This document shows positions 1 through 9,814 of a stretch of DNA of 64,000 bases, in pieces. The position numbers were made by a program, and so were the translations under genes. This stretch comes from Bradyrhizobium diazoefficiens (GTDB lineage Bacteria > Pseudomonadota > Alphaproteobacteria > Rhizobiales > Xanthobacteraceae): contig NZ_JAFCJE010000004.1 in the NCBI RefSeq assembly GCF_018131185.1, positions 744,001-808,000 of the forward strand. The letters run 5' to 3'. The notes beneath the pieces were generated by a model, which had not been told where the DNA came from, did not search any database, and saw only the letters and a list, made by a program, of their open reading frames with translations. Within the stretch, counting starts at the first letter, position 1. Each line of letters opens with the position of its first letter.

Positions 1-1445
1 ATGGCAAGGCGGATTGGGTCCGGGCTCGGCACCACCGCGGCTTCCGCGACAAGCTCGTGCTCGAGCAACACGCTCTCGAGCTCGAACGGACTGATGCGGT
101 AATCGGACGATTTGAACACGTCGTCGGAGCGACCGACGAAGGTGAGATAGCCCTCCTCGTCCTCGAACACGACATCGCCGCTGCGATAGAGCTCACCCTC
201 GGCGCCGGACAGCTTGCCGTCGTCGCCCTGATAGCCCTGCATCAGACCGGCGGGGCGCGCGGCGCCGAGCAGCAGCGTCACCTCGCCCTCTTTCGCCGGG
301 TTGCCGTCGGCGTCGCTGATCTGCACGCGATAGCCCGGCAGCGGCCGGCCCATCGAGCCGATCTTGATCGTCTGGCCCGGCGAGTTGCCGGCCAGCGCGG
401 TGGTTTCAGTCTGGCCGTAGCCGTCACGGATGGTGAGGCCCCAGGCCGCCCGCACCTGGTCGATCACTTCAGGGTTCAGCGGCTCGCCGGCGCCGCAGAC
501 CTCGCGCAGGGCCACTTTGAACGATGCGAGATTCTCCTGGATGAACAGCCGCCACACCGTCGGCGGCGCGCACAGGGTGGTGACGCCGCAGCGGCCGATG
601 GTGGCAAGCAGCGCTTTGGCGTCGAAGCGCGGCTGGTTGACCACGAACACGGTGGCGCCCGCATTCCACGGCGCAAAGAAGCAGCTCCAGGCGTGCTTGG
701 CCCAGCCGGGCGAGGAGATGTTGAGATGGACATCGCCGGGTTTCAGCCCGATCCAGTACATGGTCGACAGATGCCCGACGGGATAGCTGCGCTGGCTGTG
801 CCGGACAAGCTTCGGTTTCGCCGTGGTGCCCGAGGTGAAATAGAGCAGCATCGGGTCGTCGGCGTTGGTCGGACCGTCGGCGCTGAAACTCTCCGAAGCC
901 TTCGCCGCTTCATCGTATGAAAGCCATCCGTCGGAGGCGGCGCCGACGACGATGCGAGCGACGTTCTCCGCGCCAAGGCTTGCGAATTTCGCGACTTGAT
1001 CTTGCGCGGCGATGACCGCCTTCGCCTTGCCGCGATCGAGCCGGTCGCGCAGCTCGTCCGCCGTGAGCAGTGTGGTCGCGGGGATCACGACGACGCCGAG
1101 CTTCATTGCCGCCAGCATCGTCTCCCATAGCGGCACCACATTGCCGAGCAGCAGCAGGAGATGATCGCCGCGCTTCAAGCCATGCGCGCGGAGGAAGTTT
1201 GCGACCTGGTTCGAGCGCTTCGAAAGCGCCGCAAAGGACAGCTTGGTCTGCTTGTCCTGCGCGGCGTCGACGATCCAGAGCGCGGGCCGGTCCTTGCTGT
1301 CCGCATTGGTCGCCAGCTCGGCGTCGAACCAGTCGAGCGCCCAGTTGAAGGGAACCGTATCCGGCCAGCGGAAGCCTTTGACCGCGGCCTCGTAATCCGT
1401 CCGGTGTTGCAGCAGAAACGCGCGCGCTTCCTGGAATGTCGTCAT
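1..1445 (-). CDS. AMP-dependent acyl-CoA synthetase, 3' end outside window
   Basis: This adenylate-forming ligase would activate a carboxylic acid with ATP and join it to CoA in the cytoplasm. The 481 codons present contain the phosphate-binding signature YFTSGTTAKPK near residue 200, the motif DGYGQTETT near residue 342 and YRSGD near residue 420, in the usual order. The C-terminal domain runs off the left edge, so the gene is partial. The ATG at 1445 shares one base with the mmsB stop codon (TGATG), so translation is probably coupled. As last visible gene of the valine operon it may activate isobutyrate or another short or branched acid; the substrate cannot be read from sequence. Confidence 0.93.
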   Translation of the reverse strand, partial: MTTFQEARAFLLQHRTDYEAAVKGFRWPDTVPFNWALDWFDAELATNADSKDRPALWIVDAAQDKQTKLSFAALSKRSNQVANFLRAHGLKRGDHLLLLLGNVVPLWETMLAAMKLGVVVIPATTLLTADELRDRLDRGKAKAVIAAQDQVAKFASLGAENVARIVVGAASDGWLSYDEAAKASESFSADGPTNADDPMLLYFTSGTTAKPKLVRHSQRSYPVGHLSTMYWIGLKPGDVHLNISSPGWAKHAWSCFFAPWNAGATVFVVNQPRFDAKALLATIGRCGVTTLCAPPTVWRLFIQENLASFKVALREVCGAGEPLNPEVIDQVRAAWGLTIRDGYGQTETTALAGNSPGQTIKIGSMGRPLPGYRVQISDADGNPAKEGEVTLLLGAARPAGLMQGYQGDDGKLSGAEGELYRSGDVVFEDEEGYLTFVGRSDDVFKSSDYRISPFELESVLLEHELVAEAAVVPSPDPIRLA

Positions 1446-2335
1446 CAAGCTTTCCCGGCTAGGCTCCTAACGTGCTTGATAATTCCGGAAAAATCCACCC
1501 CACCCTGACCGGCTGCGTCGAAAGACTGATAAATCTCCTGCGCATGCTTGCCGAGCGGCGTCGCAGCGCCGGCAGCCTTTGCAGCGTCCTGCGCCAGCGT
1601 CAAATCCTTCACCATCAGCGCCGAGGCAAAGCCCGGCTTGTAGTCGTTGTTCGCAGGCGAGGTCGGCACCGGGCCCGGCACCGGGCAATAGGTCGTCAGC
1701 GACCAGCACTGGCCCGAGGAGGTCGAGGCGACGTCGAACAACGCCTGATGCGAAAGGCCGAGCTTCTCGCCCAGCGCAAAGGCTTCGCTGACCGCGATCA
1801 TGGAAATGCCGAGGATCATGTTGTTGCAGATCTTGGCCGCCTGGCCAGCGCCGGCGCTGCCGCAATGCACGATCTTCTTGCCCATGTTTTCCAGCACGGG
1901 CTTGGCCGCGGCAAACGCGTTCTCTTCGCCGCCGCACATGAAGGTGAGCGTTGCGCCCTTGGCGCCGCCGGTGCCGCCGGAGACCGGCGCGTCGACCGAA
2001 AGCACGCCGTGCTTCGTCGCCAGCGCATGGGCCTGGCGCGCGCTCTCGACGTCGATGGTGGAGCTATCGATGATCACCGCGCCCTTGGCCATGACAGGGA
2101 CGACCTCACTCCAGACGCCCAGCACATGCTTGCCGGCCGGCAGCATGGTGACGACGACATCGGCGCCCTTCACCGCGGCAGGCGCGCTGTCGGCAATGCC
2201 GGCGCCGTCCGCCTTGGCTTGCGCGCGCGAGGCCTCGACGAGATCGAACGCCACCACCTTGTGGCCAGCCTTGACCAGATTGGCCGCCATCGGGCCGCCC
2301 ATGTTGCCCAGACCAATGAATGCGATCGTGGCCAT
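1445..2335 (-). CDS. mmsB: 3-hydroxyisobutyrate dehydrogenase
   Basis: This NAD-dependent enzyme oxidises 3-hydroxyisobutyrate to methylmalonate semialdehyde in valine degradation. The 296-residue protein starts with the Rossmann motif GLGNMGGPMA at residues 8-17. It has the substrate-binding segment DAPVSGGTGGA and a KICNN segment carrying the family's catalytic lysine. The length is normal for the beta-hydroxyacid dehydrogenase family. It lies 28 bases downstream of the 3-hydroxyisobutyryl-CoA hydrolase that makes its substrate and overlaps the next gene by one base, so the order matches the pathway. Confidence 0.95.
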   Translation of the reverse strand: MATIAFIGLGNMGGPMAANLVKAGHKVVAFDLVEASRAQAKADGAGIADSAPAAVKGADVVVTMLPAGKHVLGVWSEVVPVMAKGAVIIDSSTIDVESARQAHALATKHGVLSVDAPVSGGTGGAKGATLTFMCGGEENAFAAAKPVLENMGKKIVHCGSAGAGQAAKICNNMILGISMIAVSEAFALGEKLGLSHQALFDVASTSSGQCWSLTTYCPVPGPVPTSPANNDYKPGFASALMVKDLTLAQDAAKAAGAATPLGKHAQEIYQSFDAAGQGGVDFSGIIKHVRSLAGKA

Positions 2336-2363
2336 TGTCGTATCCTCCCCTTGAACGTCGTTG

Positions 2364-3431
2364 TCAGCTAAACTTCAGCTCATCAGTACCGATTTCGGCG
2401 AGATACGGCGCAAGCATCTGCGGCGTCACATCCTCGACCCGCGACGGCGACCAGGTTGGGTTGCGGTCCTTGTCGATCACGGCCGCGCGCACGCCCTCGC
2501 GAAAATCATCACTGCGGAAGACTTCCAGCGCGGCCCGATATTCCCGCACCAGACACTCTTCCAGGCTCGATGCGGTACGTGCCAATCGCAGGAGCTTCAG
2601 TGTCACCACCATGCCGCGCGGCGATTTTTCGTTCAGCGTCTTCAGTGTGGCCAGCGCGAACTCGGAGCCATCGCGCTCCAGCGCAGCGAAAATGTCCTCC
2701 ATGCGGTCGAAGCCGAACAGCGCATCGATGATCGGCTCCTTGGCGGCGACCGGCCCGGCCGTCTCGCCGGTCGCAACGCCGTTGATGAGCTTGCTGACCT
2801 CGGTCGCAGTCACGCCTGGACGAACCCTGGTCAGTGCCTCGCGCAGCTTGGGCCATTTGGCCACCGGCACCACGGCATCGGCGAATTTCGCGTGGATGGC
2901 GTCGGGCCCGTTCATGGTCTGGCCGGTCAGGCCAAAGTAAGTGCCGATCTCGCCGGGCGAGCGCGACAACAGGAAGGTGCCCCCGACATCGGGGAAGAAG
3001 CCGAGGCCGACCTCGGGCATCGCCAGTTTGGTGCGTTCGGTGACGACACGATGGCTCGCATGTGCGGAGAGACCGACGCCGCCGCCCATCACGATGCCGT
3101 CCATGAACGCAACATACGGCTTCGGAAACGTCTTGATGCGGGCGTTGAGGATGTATTCTTCCCGCCAGAGGATCTTGCCGAGGTCGCCATTGACCTTCGA
3201 GCTTTCCCAGAGCGTTCGAATGTCGCCGCCTGCGCAAAGGCCGCGCTCGCCGGCGCCCTCCAGAACGATCACGGCAACATCAGGATCAGCCTCGAAACGA
3301 TCGAGCGCTTTGTCGATGTCGCGAAACATCTCCAGCGTCACGGCGTTGATCGCCTTGGGACGGTTGAGGCGGATGACGCCGACCGAGCCCTCGATGCGAG
3401 CGACCAGATCGCCCTCTTCCACTGCATTCAT
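2364..3431 (-). CDS. 3-hydroxyisobutyryl-CoA hydrolase (crotonase fold)
   Basis: The enzyme releases free 3-hydroxyisobutyrate from its CoA ester, a valine-pathway step that limits build-up of reactive methacrylyl-CoA. The 355-residue protein has the crotonase oxyanion-hole segment GLCAGGDIR and the stretch PEVGLGFFPDVGG. Its Glu and Asp are typical of the HIBCH branch rather than true hydratases. Its C-terminal region is longer than that of simple hydratases (about 260 residues), as expected for HIBCH. The ATG overlaps the acyl-CoA dehydrogenase stop by four bases (ATGA). A general enoyl-CoA hydratase label is possible, but the context with mmsA and mmsB supports the hydrolase. Confidence 0.92.
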   Translation of the reverse strand: MNAVEEGDLVARIEGSVGVIRLNRPKAINAVTLEMFRDIDKALDRFEADPDVAVIVLEGAGERGLCAGGDIRTLWESSKVNGDLGKILWREEYILNARIKTFPKPYVAFMDGIVMGGGVGLSAHASHRVVTERTKLAMPEVGLGFFPDVGGTFLLSRSPGEIGTYFGLTGQTMNGPDAIHAKFADAVVPVAKWPKLREALTRVRPGVTATEVSKLINGVATGETAGPVAAKEPIIDALFGFDRMEDIFAALERDGSEFALATLKTLNEKSPRGMVVTLKLLRLARTASSLEECLVREYRAALEVFRSDDFREGVRAAVIDKDRNPTWSPSRVEDVTPQMLAPYLAEIGTDELKFS

Positions 3432-4573
3432 CGCGCGCCCTCGATCAGTTTGCGCGCCACGATCAGCCGCATGATTTCATTGGTGCCTTCGAGGATCTGG
3501 TGCACGCGCAGATCGCGCACGATCTTCTCGATTCCGTACTCGCTCAAGTAGCCGTAGCCGCCGTGAAGCTGGAGCGCGTGGTTGGCGACCTCGAAGCCGA
3601 CATCCGTGCCGAACCGCTTGGCCATCGCACACAGCATGGTGGCATCGGGATCCTTCCGGTCCAGCGCCGCCGCCGCACGCCACAGGAAGGTGCGCGCGGC
3701 CTCCAGCTCGATCGCCATGTCGGCAAGGCGGAACTGCAGCGCCTGGAATTCGTCGAGCCGCTTTCCGAACGCCTTGCGCTCCTTCATATAGGCGCGCGCC
3801 TTGTCGAGCGCGGTCTGCGCGCCACCGAGCGAACACGCCGTGATGTTGAGGCGACCGCCGTCGAGGCCGGCCATCGCGATCTTGAAGCCGACGCCCTCTT
3901 CGCTGAGGCGATTGGCGACGGGCACGCGGGCATTCTCGAACATGACGGCACGGGTCGGCTGCGCGTTCCAGCCCATCTTGCGCTCGTTTGCACCGAATGA
4001 GACGCCCGGCGTCTTGCCGTCGATGACAAGGGTCGAGATGCCGCCGGGGCCATCCCCACCGGTGCGCACCATCGCGACCAGCAGGTCCGTATCGCCGGCG
4101 CCAGAGATGAACTGCTTCTGGCCGTTGAGGACGTAATGATCGCCGTCGCGCACGGCGCGGGTGCGCAGCGCCGCGGCATCCGACCCCGCGCCGGGCTCGG
4201 TCAGGCAATAGCTCGCGATCAGCTCCATGGTGCAGAGCTTCGGCAGCCATTGATGGCGCTGGGTGTCGCTGCCGTAGGCATCGATCATCCAGGACGCCAT
4301 GTTGTGGATGGAGATAAAGGCGGACGTGGTCGGGCAGCCCGTCGCCAGCGCCTCGAAGATCAGCGCCGCGTCGAACCGCGTCATGGCCGAGCCGCCGACA
4401 TCCTCGCGGATGTAGATGCCGCCCATGCCGAGCGTTGCCGCCTCGCGCATGACCTCGACGGGGAAATGCTTTTCCTCGTCCCAGCGCAGCGCGTGCGGCG
4501 CGATCTTCTCCGCCGCAAACGCCAGCGCCATGTCGCGGATTGCGATCTGATCCTCGTTCAGAGCGAACTGCAT
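3428..4573 (-). CDS. Acyl-CoA dehydrogenase (probable isobutyryl-CoA dehydrogenase)
   Basis: This FAD flavoenzyme would oxidise isobutyryl-CoA to methacrylyl-CoA and pass electrons to ETF. The 381-residue protein carries YCLTEPGAGSD (FAD and substrate binding), an LHGGYGYLSEY segment and a C-terminal EGTNEIMR stretch; the usual catalytic Glu of this family lies in that region. An in-frame ATG exists 51 bases upstream, but that extension would be translated from a palindromic repeat. The ATG at 4573, preceded by GAGGAGCCCAGC, is therefore chosen. The gene sits between mmsA and the HIBYL-CoA hydrolase, so the isobutyryl-CoA assignment rests on context. Confidence 0.93.
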   Translation of the reverse strand: MQFALNEDQIAIRDMALAFAAEKIAPHALRWDEEKHFPVEVMREAATLGMGGIYIREDVGGSAMTRFDAALIFEALATGCPTTSAFISIHNMASWMIDAYGSDTQRHQWLPKLCTMELIASYCLTEPGAGSDAAALRTRAVRDGDHYVLNGQKQFISGAGDTDLLVAMVRTGGDGPGGISTLVIDGKTPGVSFGANERKMGWNAQPTRAVMFENARVPVANRLSEEGVGFKIAMAGLDGGRLNITACSLGGAQTALDKARAYMKERKAFGKRLDEFQALQFRLADMAIELEAARTFLWRAAAALDRKDPDATMLCAMAKRFGTDVGFEVANHALQLHGGYGYLSEYGIEKIVRDLRVHQILEGTNEIMRLIVARKLIEGAR

Positions 4574-4593
4574 GCTGGGCTCCTCACCATCCT

Positions 4594-4679
4594 CGTCATT
4601 GCGAGGAGCGAAGCGACGAAGCAATCCAGACTGTCTCTGCGGAAAGATACTGGATTGCTTCGCTGCGCTCGCAATGACG
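4594..4679. repeat. Palindromic intergenic repeat, CGTCATTGCGAG type
   Basis: The outer arms CGTCATTGCGAG (4594-4605) and CTCGCAATGACG (4668-4679) are exact reverse complements. Inner arms around GAAGCAATCCAG and CTGGATTGCTTC are also complementary, giving a long RNA hairpin. I recognise this as a repeat family common in Bradyrhizobium intergenic regions. A related half-element occurs at 9511-9535. Here it lies between mmsA and the acyl-CoA dehydrogenase inside the operon. Confidence 0.85.
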
Positions 4680-4694
4680 GGCTAGGCTACAGCC

Positions 4695-6191
<1,497 letters not shown>

Positions 6192-6224
6192 GGAATGATC
6201 TCCTTGAGGCCGAGCTTGAACGCT

Positions 6225-6253
6225 TTGACAAATCCTATCGACCTGCATTTATT
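6225..6253 (+). promoter_or_regulatory. Predicted sigma70-type promoter of the LysR-type gene
   Basis: A perfect -35 TTGACA (6225-6230) is followed after 17 bases by TTTATT (6248-6253). Transcription would start near 6260, just ahead of the LysR-type gene. The 6192-6293 gap also has to hold the mmsA promoter and any regulator site, but I could not fix a convincing mmsA promoter. Confidence 0.5.
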
Positions 6254-6293
6254 GGGATTCAAGTCTGAGATAATGCACCATAGATGTGCGAAA

Positions 6294-7202
6294 ATGCTGG
6301 ATCAAGGCGCTATCGATTGGGACGACTTCCGCTTCGTGCTGGCCATCGTGCGGGGCGGCTCGGTCTCGGCTGCGGCAAAACAGCTCGGCGTCGACCATGC
6401 CACGGTGATCCGACGCGTCGACCGGCTGGAAAAGCACCTCTCGGCAAAACTGTTCGACCGTCGCAAGACCGGCTATCTCCTCACCGAGGCCGGCCAGCGC
6501 GTCGCCGACAGCGCGGAAGCCATGGAATCGACCATCGTCGCCAACCAGGAGCAGGTCGGCGGCTCGGTGGCCCGGCTGACCGGCACGGTGCGGATCGGCG
6601 CGCCTGACGGGTTCGGTACCGCTTTCCTGGCGCCGCGGCTGGCGCCCTTCGCCGACCGGTATCCCGATCTCGATCTGCAGCTTGTGGCCACCGCGCGGCT
6701 GTTCAGTCTCTCCAAGCGCGAGGCCGATATCGCCATCAGCCTGACCATGCCGAAGGAAGGCCGCATCGTCGGCCGCAAGCTGCTCGACTACCGCCTCGGT
6801 CTCTATGCGGCCCCCACCTATCTCGATCGCTTCCCTGAAATCACCTCGCGCCAGGACCTGCCGCAGCACCGGTTCGTCGGCTACATCGAGGAGCTGCTGT
6901 TCACCCCGGAACTCGACTATCTGCCGCAAGTGTCGCCCCGGATCTCCGCGCGCTTCCGCAGCGCCAATCTGATCGCCCAGCTCAACGCCACGCTCTCCGG
7001 TTTCGGCATCGCGGTGCTGCCCCATTTCATGGCGAGCGATTATCCGCAGCTGGTGGCCGTGCTGCCGGAGGAGATCTCGATCACGCGGACGTTCTGGATG
7101 CTGATGCATGCCGACAGCAAGGATCTGGCACGGATCCGGGCCGTGGCCGATTACATCGGCGAGATCGTGGAGCGCGAACGGGCGCTGTTTGCGGGGCGGT
7201 GA
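6294..7202 (+). CDS. LysR-family transcriptional regulator
   Basis: This is a DNA-binding regulator, probably of the divergent mms operon. The 302-residue protein has an N-terminal winged helix-turn-helix (WDDFRFVLAIVRGGSVSAA, then AKQLGVDHATVIRRVDRLE at about residues 25-45) and a periplasmic-binding-protein-like effector domain. The start is uncertain: ATG codons at 6273 and 6294 are both plausible and neither has a strong ribosome binding site; 6294 gives the usual spacing to the HTH. In Pseudomonas the mms operon is controlled by an AraC-type MmsR, so a LysR-type protein here is a different arrangement. The regulatory link is inferred from divergence only. Confidence 0.9.
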   Translation: MLDQGAIDWDDFRFVLAIVRGGSVSAAAKQLGVDHATVIRRVDRLEKHLSAKLFDRRKTGYLLTEAGQRVADSAEAMESTIVANQEQVGGSVARLTGTVRIGAPDGFGTAFLAPRLAPFADRYPDLDLQLVATARLFSLSKREADIAISLTMPKEGRIVGRKLLDYRLGLYAAPTYLDRFPEITSRQDLPQHRFVGYIEELLFTPELDYLPQVSPRISARFRSANLIAQLNATLSGFGIAVLPHFMASDYPQLVAVLPEEISITRTFWMLMHADSKDLARIRAVADYIGEIVERERALFAGR

Positions 7203-7244
7203 GGCAGGGCGCCGACGTGCCTTTGCCCACCTACGGCAGCTCGC

Positions 7245-7865
7245 CTAGTTCTTCGTCTTCTTGACGGTTGCAGGCTTTGTCGGCTCCCGCTTGGCGCCGT
7301 CCAGCGTACTGTCCCTGCCCGCCTTCAGCACCTCGTCCGAGAGTTCGCTCGACCCGGCCACGCGGGCCAGCAGCATGGTTCCGGCCATCGTCGCCAACGT
7401 CGCGATCGCCTGCTTGCGTGCGGCCTTGCGCGGGATGTTCGGGATGTAGTCCGCCAGCAGCTCGATCATCTCGTCGAGCTTGCCAGCAAATGCCTTGCGC
7501 GTCTTCGGGCTCTCGCGGGCGATCTCGGCCCCAAGGGCGGGGATCGAGCAGCCGGTGCCGGGATTGTCGCGGTGCAGCGTGGAGAGATAGCTCTCCGCGA
7601 CCAGCGCCAAACGCTTTTCAGGCGCGGCCTCGTCGGCGAGCTTGCGCCAATGGTCCATGGACCGATCCATGGCGTAGGCGAAGGCTTCCATCACCAGCGC
7701 CTCGCGAGAGTCGAAATGCGCATAGAAGCCGCCATGGGTCAGGCCCGCCTCTTTCATGAGATCGGCGACGCCGATGCCGTGGGCCCCCTTCTCGCGCAGC
7801 CGCACCGAAGCCTTCTTCACGATGCGATCGTGAGTTTCCTGCTTGTGTTCCCGGGAGTAGCGCAT
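7245..7865 (-). CDS. TetR-family transcriptional regulator
   Basis: The 206-residue protein has a TetR N-terminal domain: helix-turn-helix GVADLMKEAGLTHGGFYAHF at about residues 32-51, followed by SREALVMEAF. The C-terminal ligand domain is typical in length and ends in a lysine-rich tail. A conserved-looking segment GTGCSIPALGAE resembles members annotated as TetR_C. It lies 64 bases downstream of the thioesterase gene on the same strand, so the two probably form one transcript. The natural candidate operator is the palindrome at 8477-8492. The ligand is unknown, perhaps an acyl-CoA or aromatic compound given the neighbours. Confidence 0.92.
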   Translation of the reverse strand: MRYSREHKQETHDRIVKKASVRLREKGAHGIGVADLMKEAGLTHGGFYAHFDSREALVMEAFAYAMDRSMDHWRKLADEAAPEKRLALVAESYLSTLHRDNPGTGCSIPALGAEIARESPKTRKAFAGKLDEMIELLADYIPNIPRKAARKQAIATLATMAGTMLLARVAGSSELSDEVLKAGRDSTLDGAKREPTKPATVKKTKN

Positions 7866-7929
7866 GCGGATCTCATTGGATGTCGACGGTCATCTCATAA
7901 CACGCAAATGACGAAATGGGTGCATTAAT

Positions 7930-8463
7930 TCATGTTAAGTTGCTTCCGATCATGGAAAACGTCGCAGTTGCGTGCACCGCGAGAGCGCCCTTGCCGTCCT
8001 TGACGAAGCCCTCGGCGTAGCTGGTCTGCCGCCCCAGCTTGATCACCTTCCCTTCGGCCGAGATCAGCCCCGACCGGACCGAGAGCGGGCGCAGGAAGGC
8101 CAGCTTCAGGTCGAGAGTGACCGAGCTCCGGCCGGCCTCGAGCCGGGTCGAAATGGCGCAGCCCATTGCGGTATCGAGCAGCGCGGCGGCGGTCGCTCCG
8201 TGGATGAGACCGATGGTGTTCTCGAGATCCTCGCGCGGCTCCAGTTCCATGACGATCCGCCCCGGCTCGACCGTCGCCACCGTGAAACCGATCAGCTTCG
8301 CGAAGGGCGGCGGCGGCAGCCGGCCGTCGCGAATGCCCTCCATAGCATCCATGCCCGACAGGCCCATCGCCACTTTCGCCACTGTCGCAGGCACCTGCCA
8401 CTCCACCACGCGCTCGCGCCGCTGCGTGGGCGAAAACAGGTCGAGTTGATCGCTATCGGTCAT
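7930..8463 (-). CDS. PaaI-family hotdog thioesterase
   Basis: The 177-residue protein has a single hotdog domain of the PaaI/YdiI type, expected to hydrolyse acyl-CoA thioesters. GLIHGATAAALLDTAMGCA, at about residues 88-106, is the central helix with the HGG-like nucleophile region. DLKLAFLRPL is the following strand. The N-terminal 60 residues are an extension relative to short PaaI proteins. The ATG follows an AGAGGC ribosome binding site. The predicted promoter and palindromic operator lie immediately upstream. The substrate is unknown. Confidence 0.88.
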   Translation of the reverse strand: MTDSDQLDLFSPTQRRERVVEWQVPATVAKVAMGLSGMDAMEGIRDGRLPPPPFAKLIGFTVATVEPGRIVMELEPREDLENTIGLIHGATAAALLDTAMGCAISTRLEAGRSSVTLDLKLAFLRPLSVRSGLISAEGKVIKLGRQTSYAEGFVKDGKGALAVHATATFSMIGSNLT

Positions 8464-8476
8464 GTCAGCCTCTTTA

Positions 8477-8518
8477 TATGATATATATCATACTATGGTG
8501 CGGACTTCGCGATGGCAA
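8477..8518 (-). promoter_or_regulatory. Thioesterase promoter with overlapping 16-bp palindromic operator
   Basis: On the minus strand TTGCCA (8518-8513) is followed after 17 bases by TAGTAT (8495-8490). A perfect 16-bp palindrome, TATGATATATATCATA (8477-8492), overlaps the -10 box and the expected start of transcription near 8483. A protein bound there would block this promoter. The TetR gene downstream of the thioesterase is the likeliest binder, which is an inference. Confidence 0.6.
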
Positions 8519-8570
8519 CTCCATCCCCGGATCCGCTTGACAAGCCGGCCGTTTCGCCCCGGAAGTGATC

Positions 8571-9389
8571 ATGACCGGCGCGCCCCGCGCATGGTCCACG
8601 AAAGCTTCGAGTGCCACGATGGAAATGCTCAACACCCACTGCGGCGTGACGCGCGACGCGCGCGGCGTCGTCCATGTCGCGATCTGCAACGCCGGCCCGC
8701 TGAACATCCTCGGCTCGCCCGTGACCGACGCCGTGCGTGAAGGCCTGCAGCAGCTCGGCTCCGACCGCAGCATCCGCGTCGTGGTGCTGCGCGGCCAGAG
8801 TGAAAAGAGCATGATCGGCGGCGCCGACATCAAGGAGATGGCCAGGCTCGACCAGACATCGGCCGAAGCCTTCATCAGCCGCCTGCGCGACCTCTGCGAA
8901 GCCGTGCGTGCTTTCCCTGCCCCGGTGATCGCGCGCATGCCCGGCTGGTGCCTCGGTGGCGGGCTCGAGGTCGCCGCGGCCTGCGATTTCCGCATCGCCG
9001 CGCATGATGCGCATTTCGGCATGCCGGAGGTGCGCGTCGGCATCCCCTCGGTGATCCACGCGGCGCTCTTGCCACGCCTGATCGGCTGGGCTCGCGCGCG
9101 CTGGCTGGTGATGACGGCGGAGAACATCGACGCGCCGACGGCGCTGGCCTGGGGACTGGTCGACAAGGTCGCGGCGGAGGGCGAATTGGACGCGGCCGTC
9201 GAGCACGTGGTGAGCGCGTTGCTCGCATGCGGCCCCGAAGCGCTGCGGTCGCAGAAGGCGCTGCTGCGGCAGTGGGAGGAACTGCCGCTGACGGAGTCCG
9301 TGAATTTGAGCGTGAAAGTGTTCGGCGAGTCGTTCCTGACAGATGAACCCACGCGCCTGATGCAGGCGTTCGTGAACAGGAAGCGGTAG
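8571..9389 (+). CDS. Enoyl-CoA hydratase/isomerase family protein
   Basis: This crotonase-fold enzyme acts on an acyl-CoA. The 272-residue protein has the oxyanion-hole segment MIGGADIKEM and GWCLGGGLEVAAACDFRIA, both typical of the superfamily. The position that holds the second catalytic Glu in hydratases is in GMPEVRVGIPS. The ATG at 8571 follows GGAAG; a GTG at 8565 and an ATG at 8619 are alternatives. It diverges from the thioesterase and shares the intergenic palindrome. It could supply the methacrylyl-CoA hydratase step missing from the valine operon, but nothing in the sequence proves that. Confidence 0.9.
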   Translation: MTGAPRAWSTKASSATMEMLNTHCGVTRDARGVVHVAICNAGPLNILGSPVTDAVREGLQQLGSDRSIRVVVLRGQSEKSMIGGADIKEMARLDQTSAEAFISRLRDLCEAVRAFPAPVIARMPGWCLGGGLEVAAACDFRIAAHDAHFGMPEVRVGIPSVIHAALLPRLIGWARARWLVMTAENIDAPTALAWGLVDKVAAEGELDAAVEHVVSALLACGPEALRSQKALLRQWEELPLTESVNLSVKVFGESFLTDEPTRLMQAFVNRKR

Positions 9390-9814
9390 ATCGCCTCGCT
9401 GCTGCAATAGGCTTCCAGAATGAGGATGTTCATGCCTCGGCTCGACCGGCGCATCCAGCACGCCGCAGCGCCAATTGCATGAGCGAGTTCGCCAACGCAT
9501 TCCTCTGAATACTGGATTGCCCGCTTTCGCGGGCATGTTGACGCCGAAGCCTCGATGTTGGCACCAACTCTCCCTTCGACCGACCAAATCTCATCGGAGC
9601 CACGACAATTTCTCATCCCTGGCGCGGTTGCTTCTTTCCGCACCGCATCATATGATGATCATAATTCTATTTCATCACCGAAAGGAGCCTTGGCGCAAAA
9701 ATCCGGATCAAGGCTGAAATTGAGGGAAGTATGTCATTTCAGACTTCCCTTCTCCATGCCATGCTCGAACGATGACGCAGGTCCCTCGGGATCCGCCAAG
9801 AACAATGAGGCCCA
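9390..9814. other. Intergenic region with half repeat and MFS promoter
   Basis: I see no gene in these 425 bases. They hold a half copy of the palindromic repeat family (ACTGGATTG, then a hairpin with arms TGCCCGC and GCGGGCA at 9518-9535) and, further right, the predicted promoter and palindromes for the MFS gene. Short open frames on both strands lack ribosome binding sites and recognisable domains. Confidence 0.6.
9628..9662 (+). promoter_or_regulatory. Predicted MFS promoter with two overlapping palindromes
   Basis: TTGCTT (9628-9633) and TATGAT (9651-9656) are spaced by 17 bases. The -10 lies inside the palindrome CATCATATGATG (9646-9657), which overlaps a second one, ATGATCAT (9655-9662). 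The half-site ATGAT also forms the arms of the 8477-8492 palindrome, so the two promoters may answer to the same repressor. Confidence 0.5.

Noticed and set aside
4574..4624. N-terminal extension of the acyl-CoA dehydrogenase
   Set aside because: The extra 17 residues (MLRRFAPRNDEDG...) are encoded by the palindromic repeat, and a good ribosome binding site precedes the later ATG.
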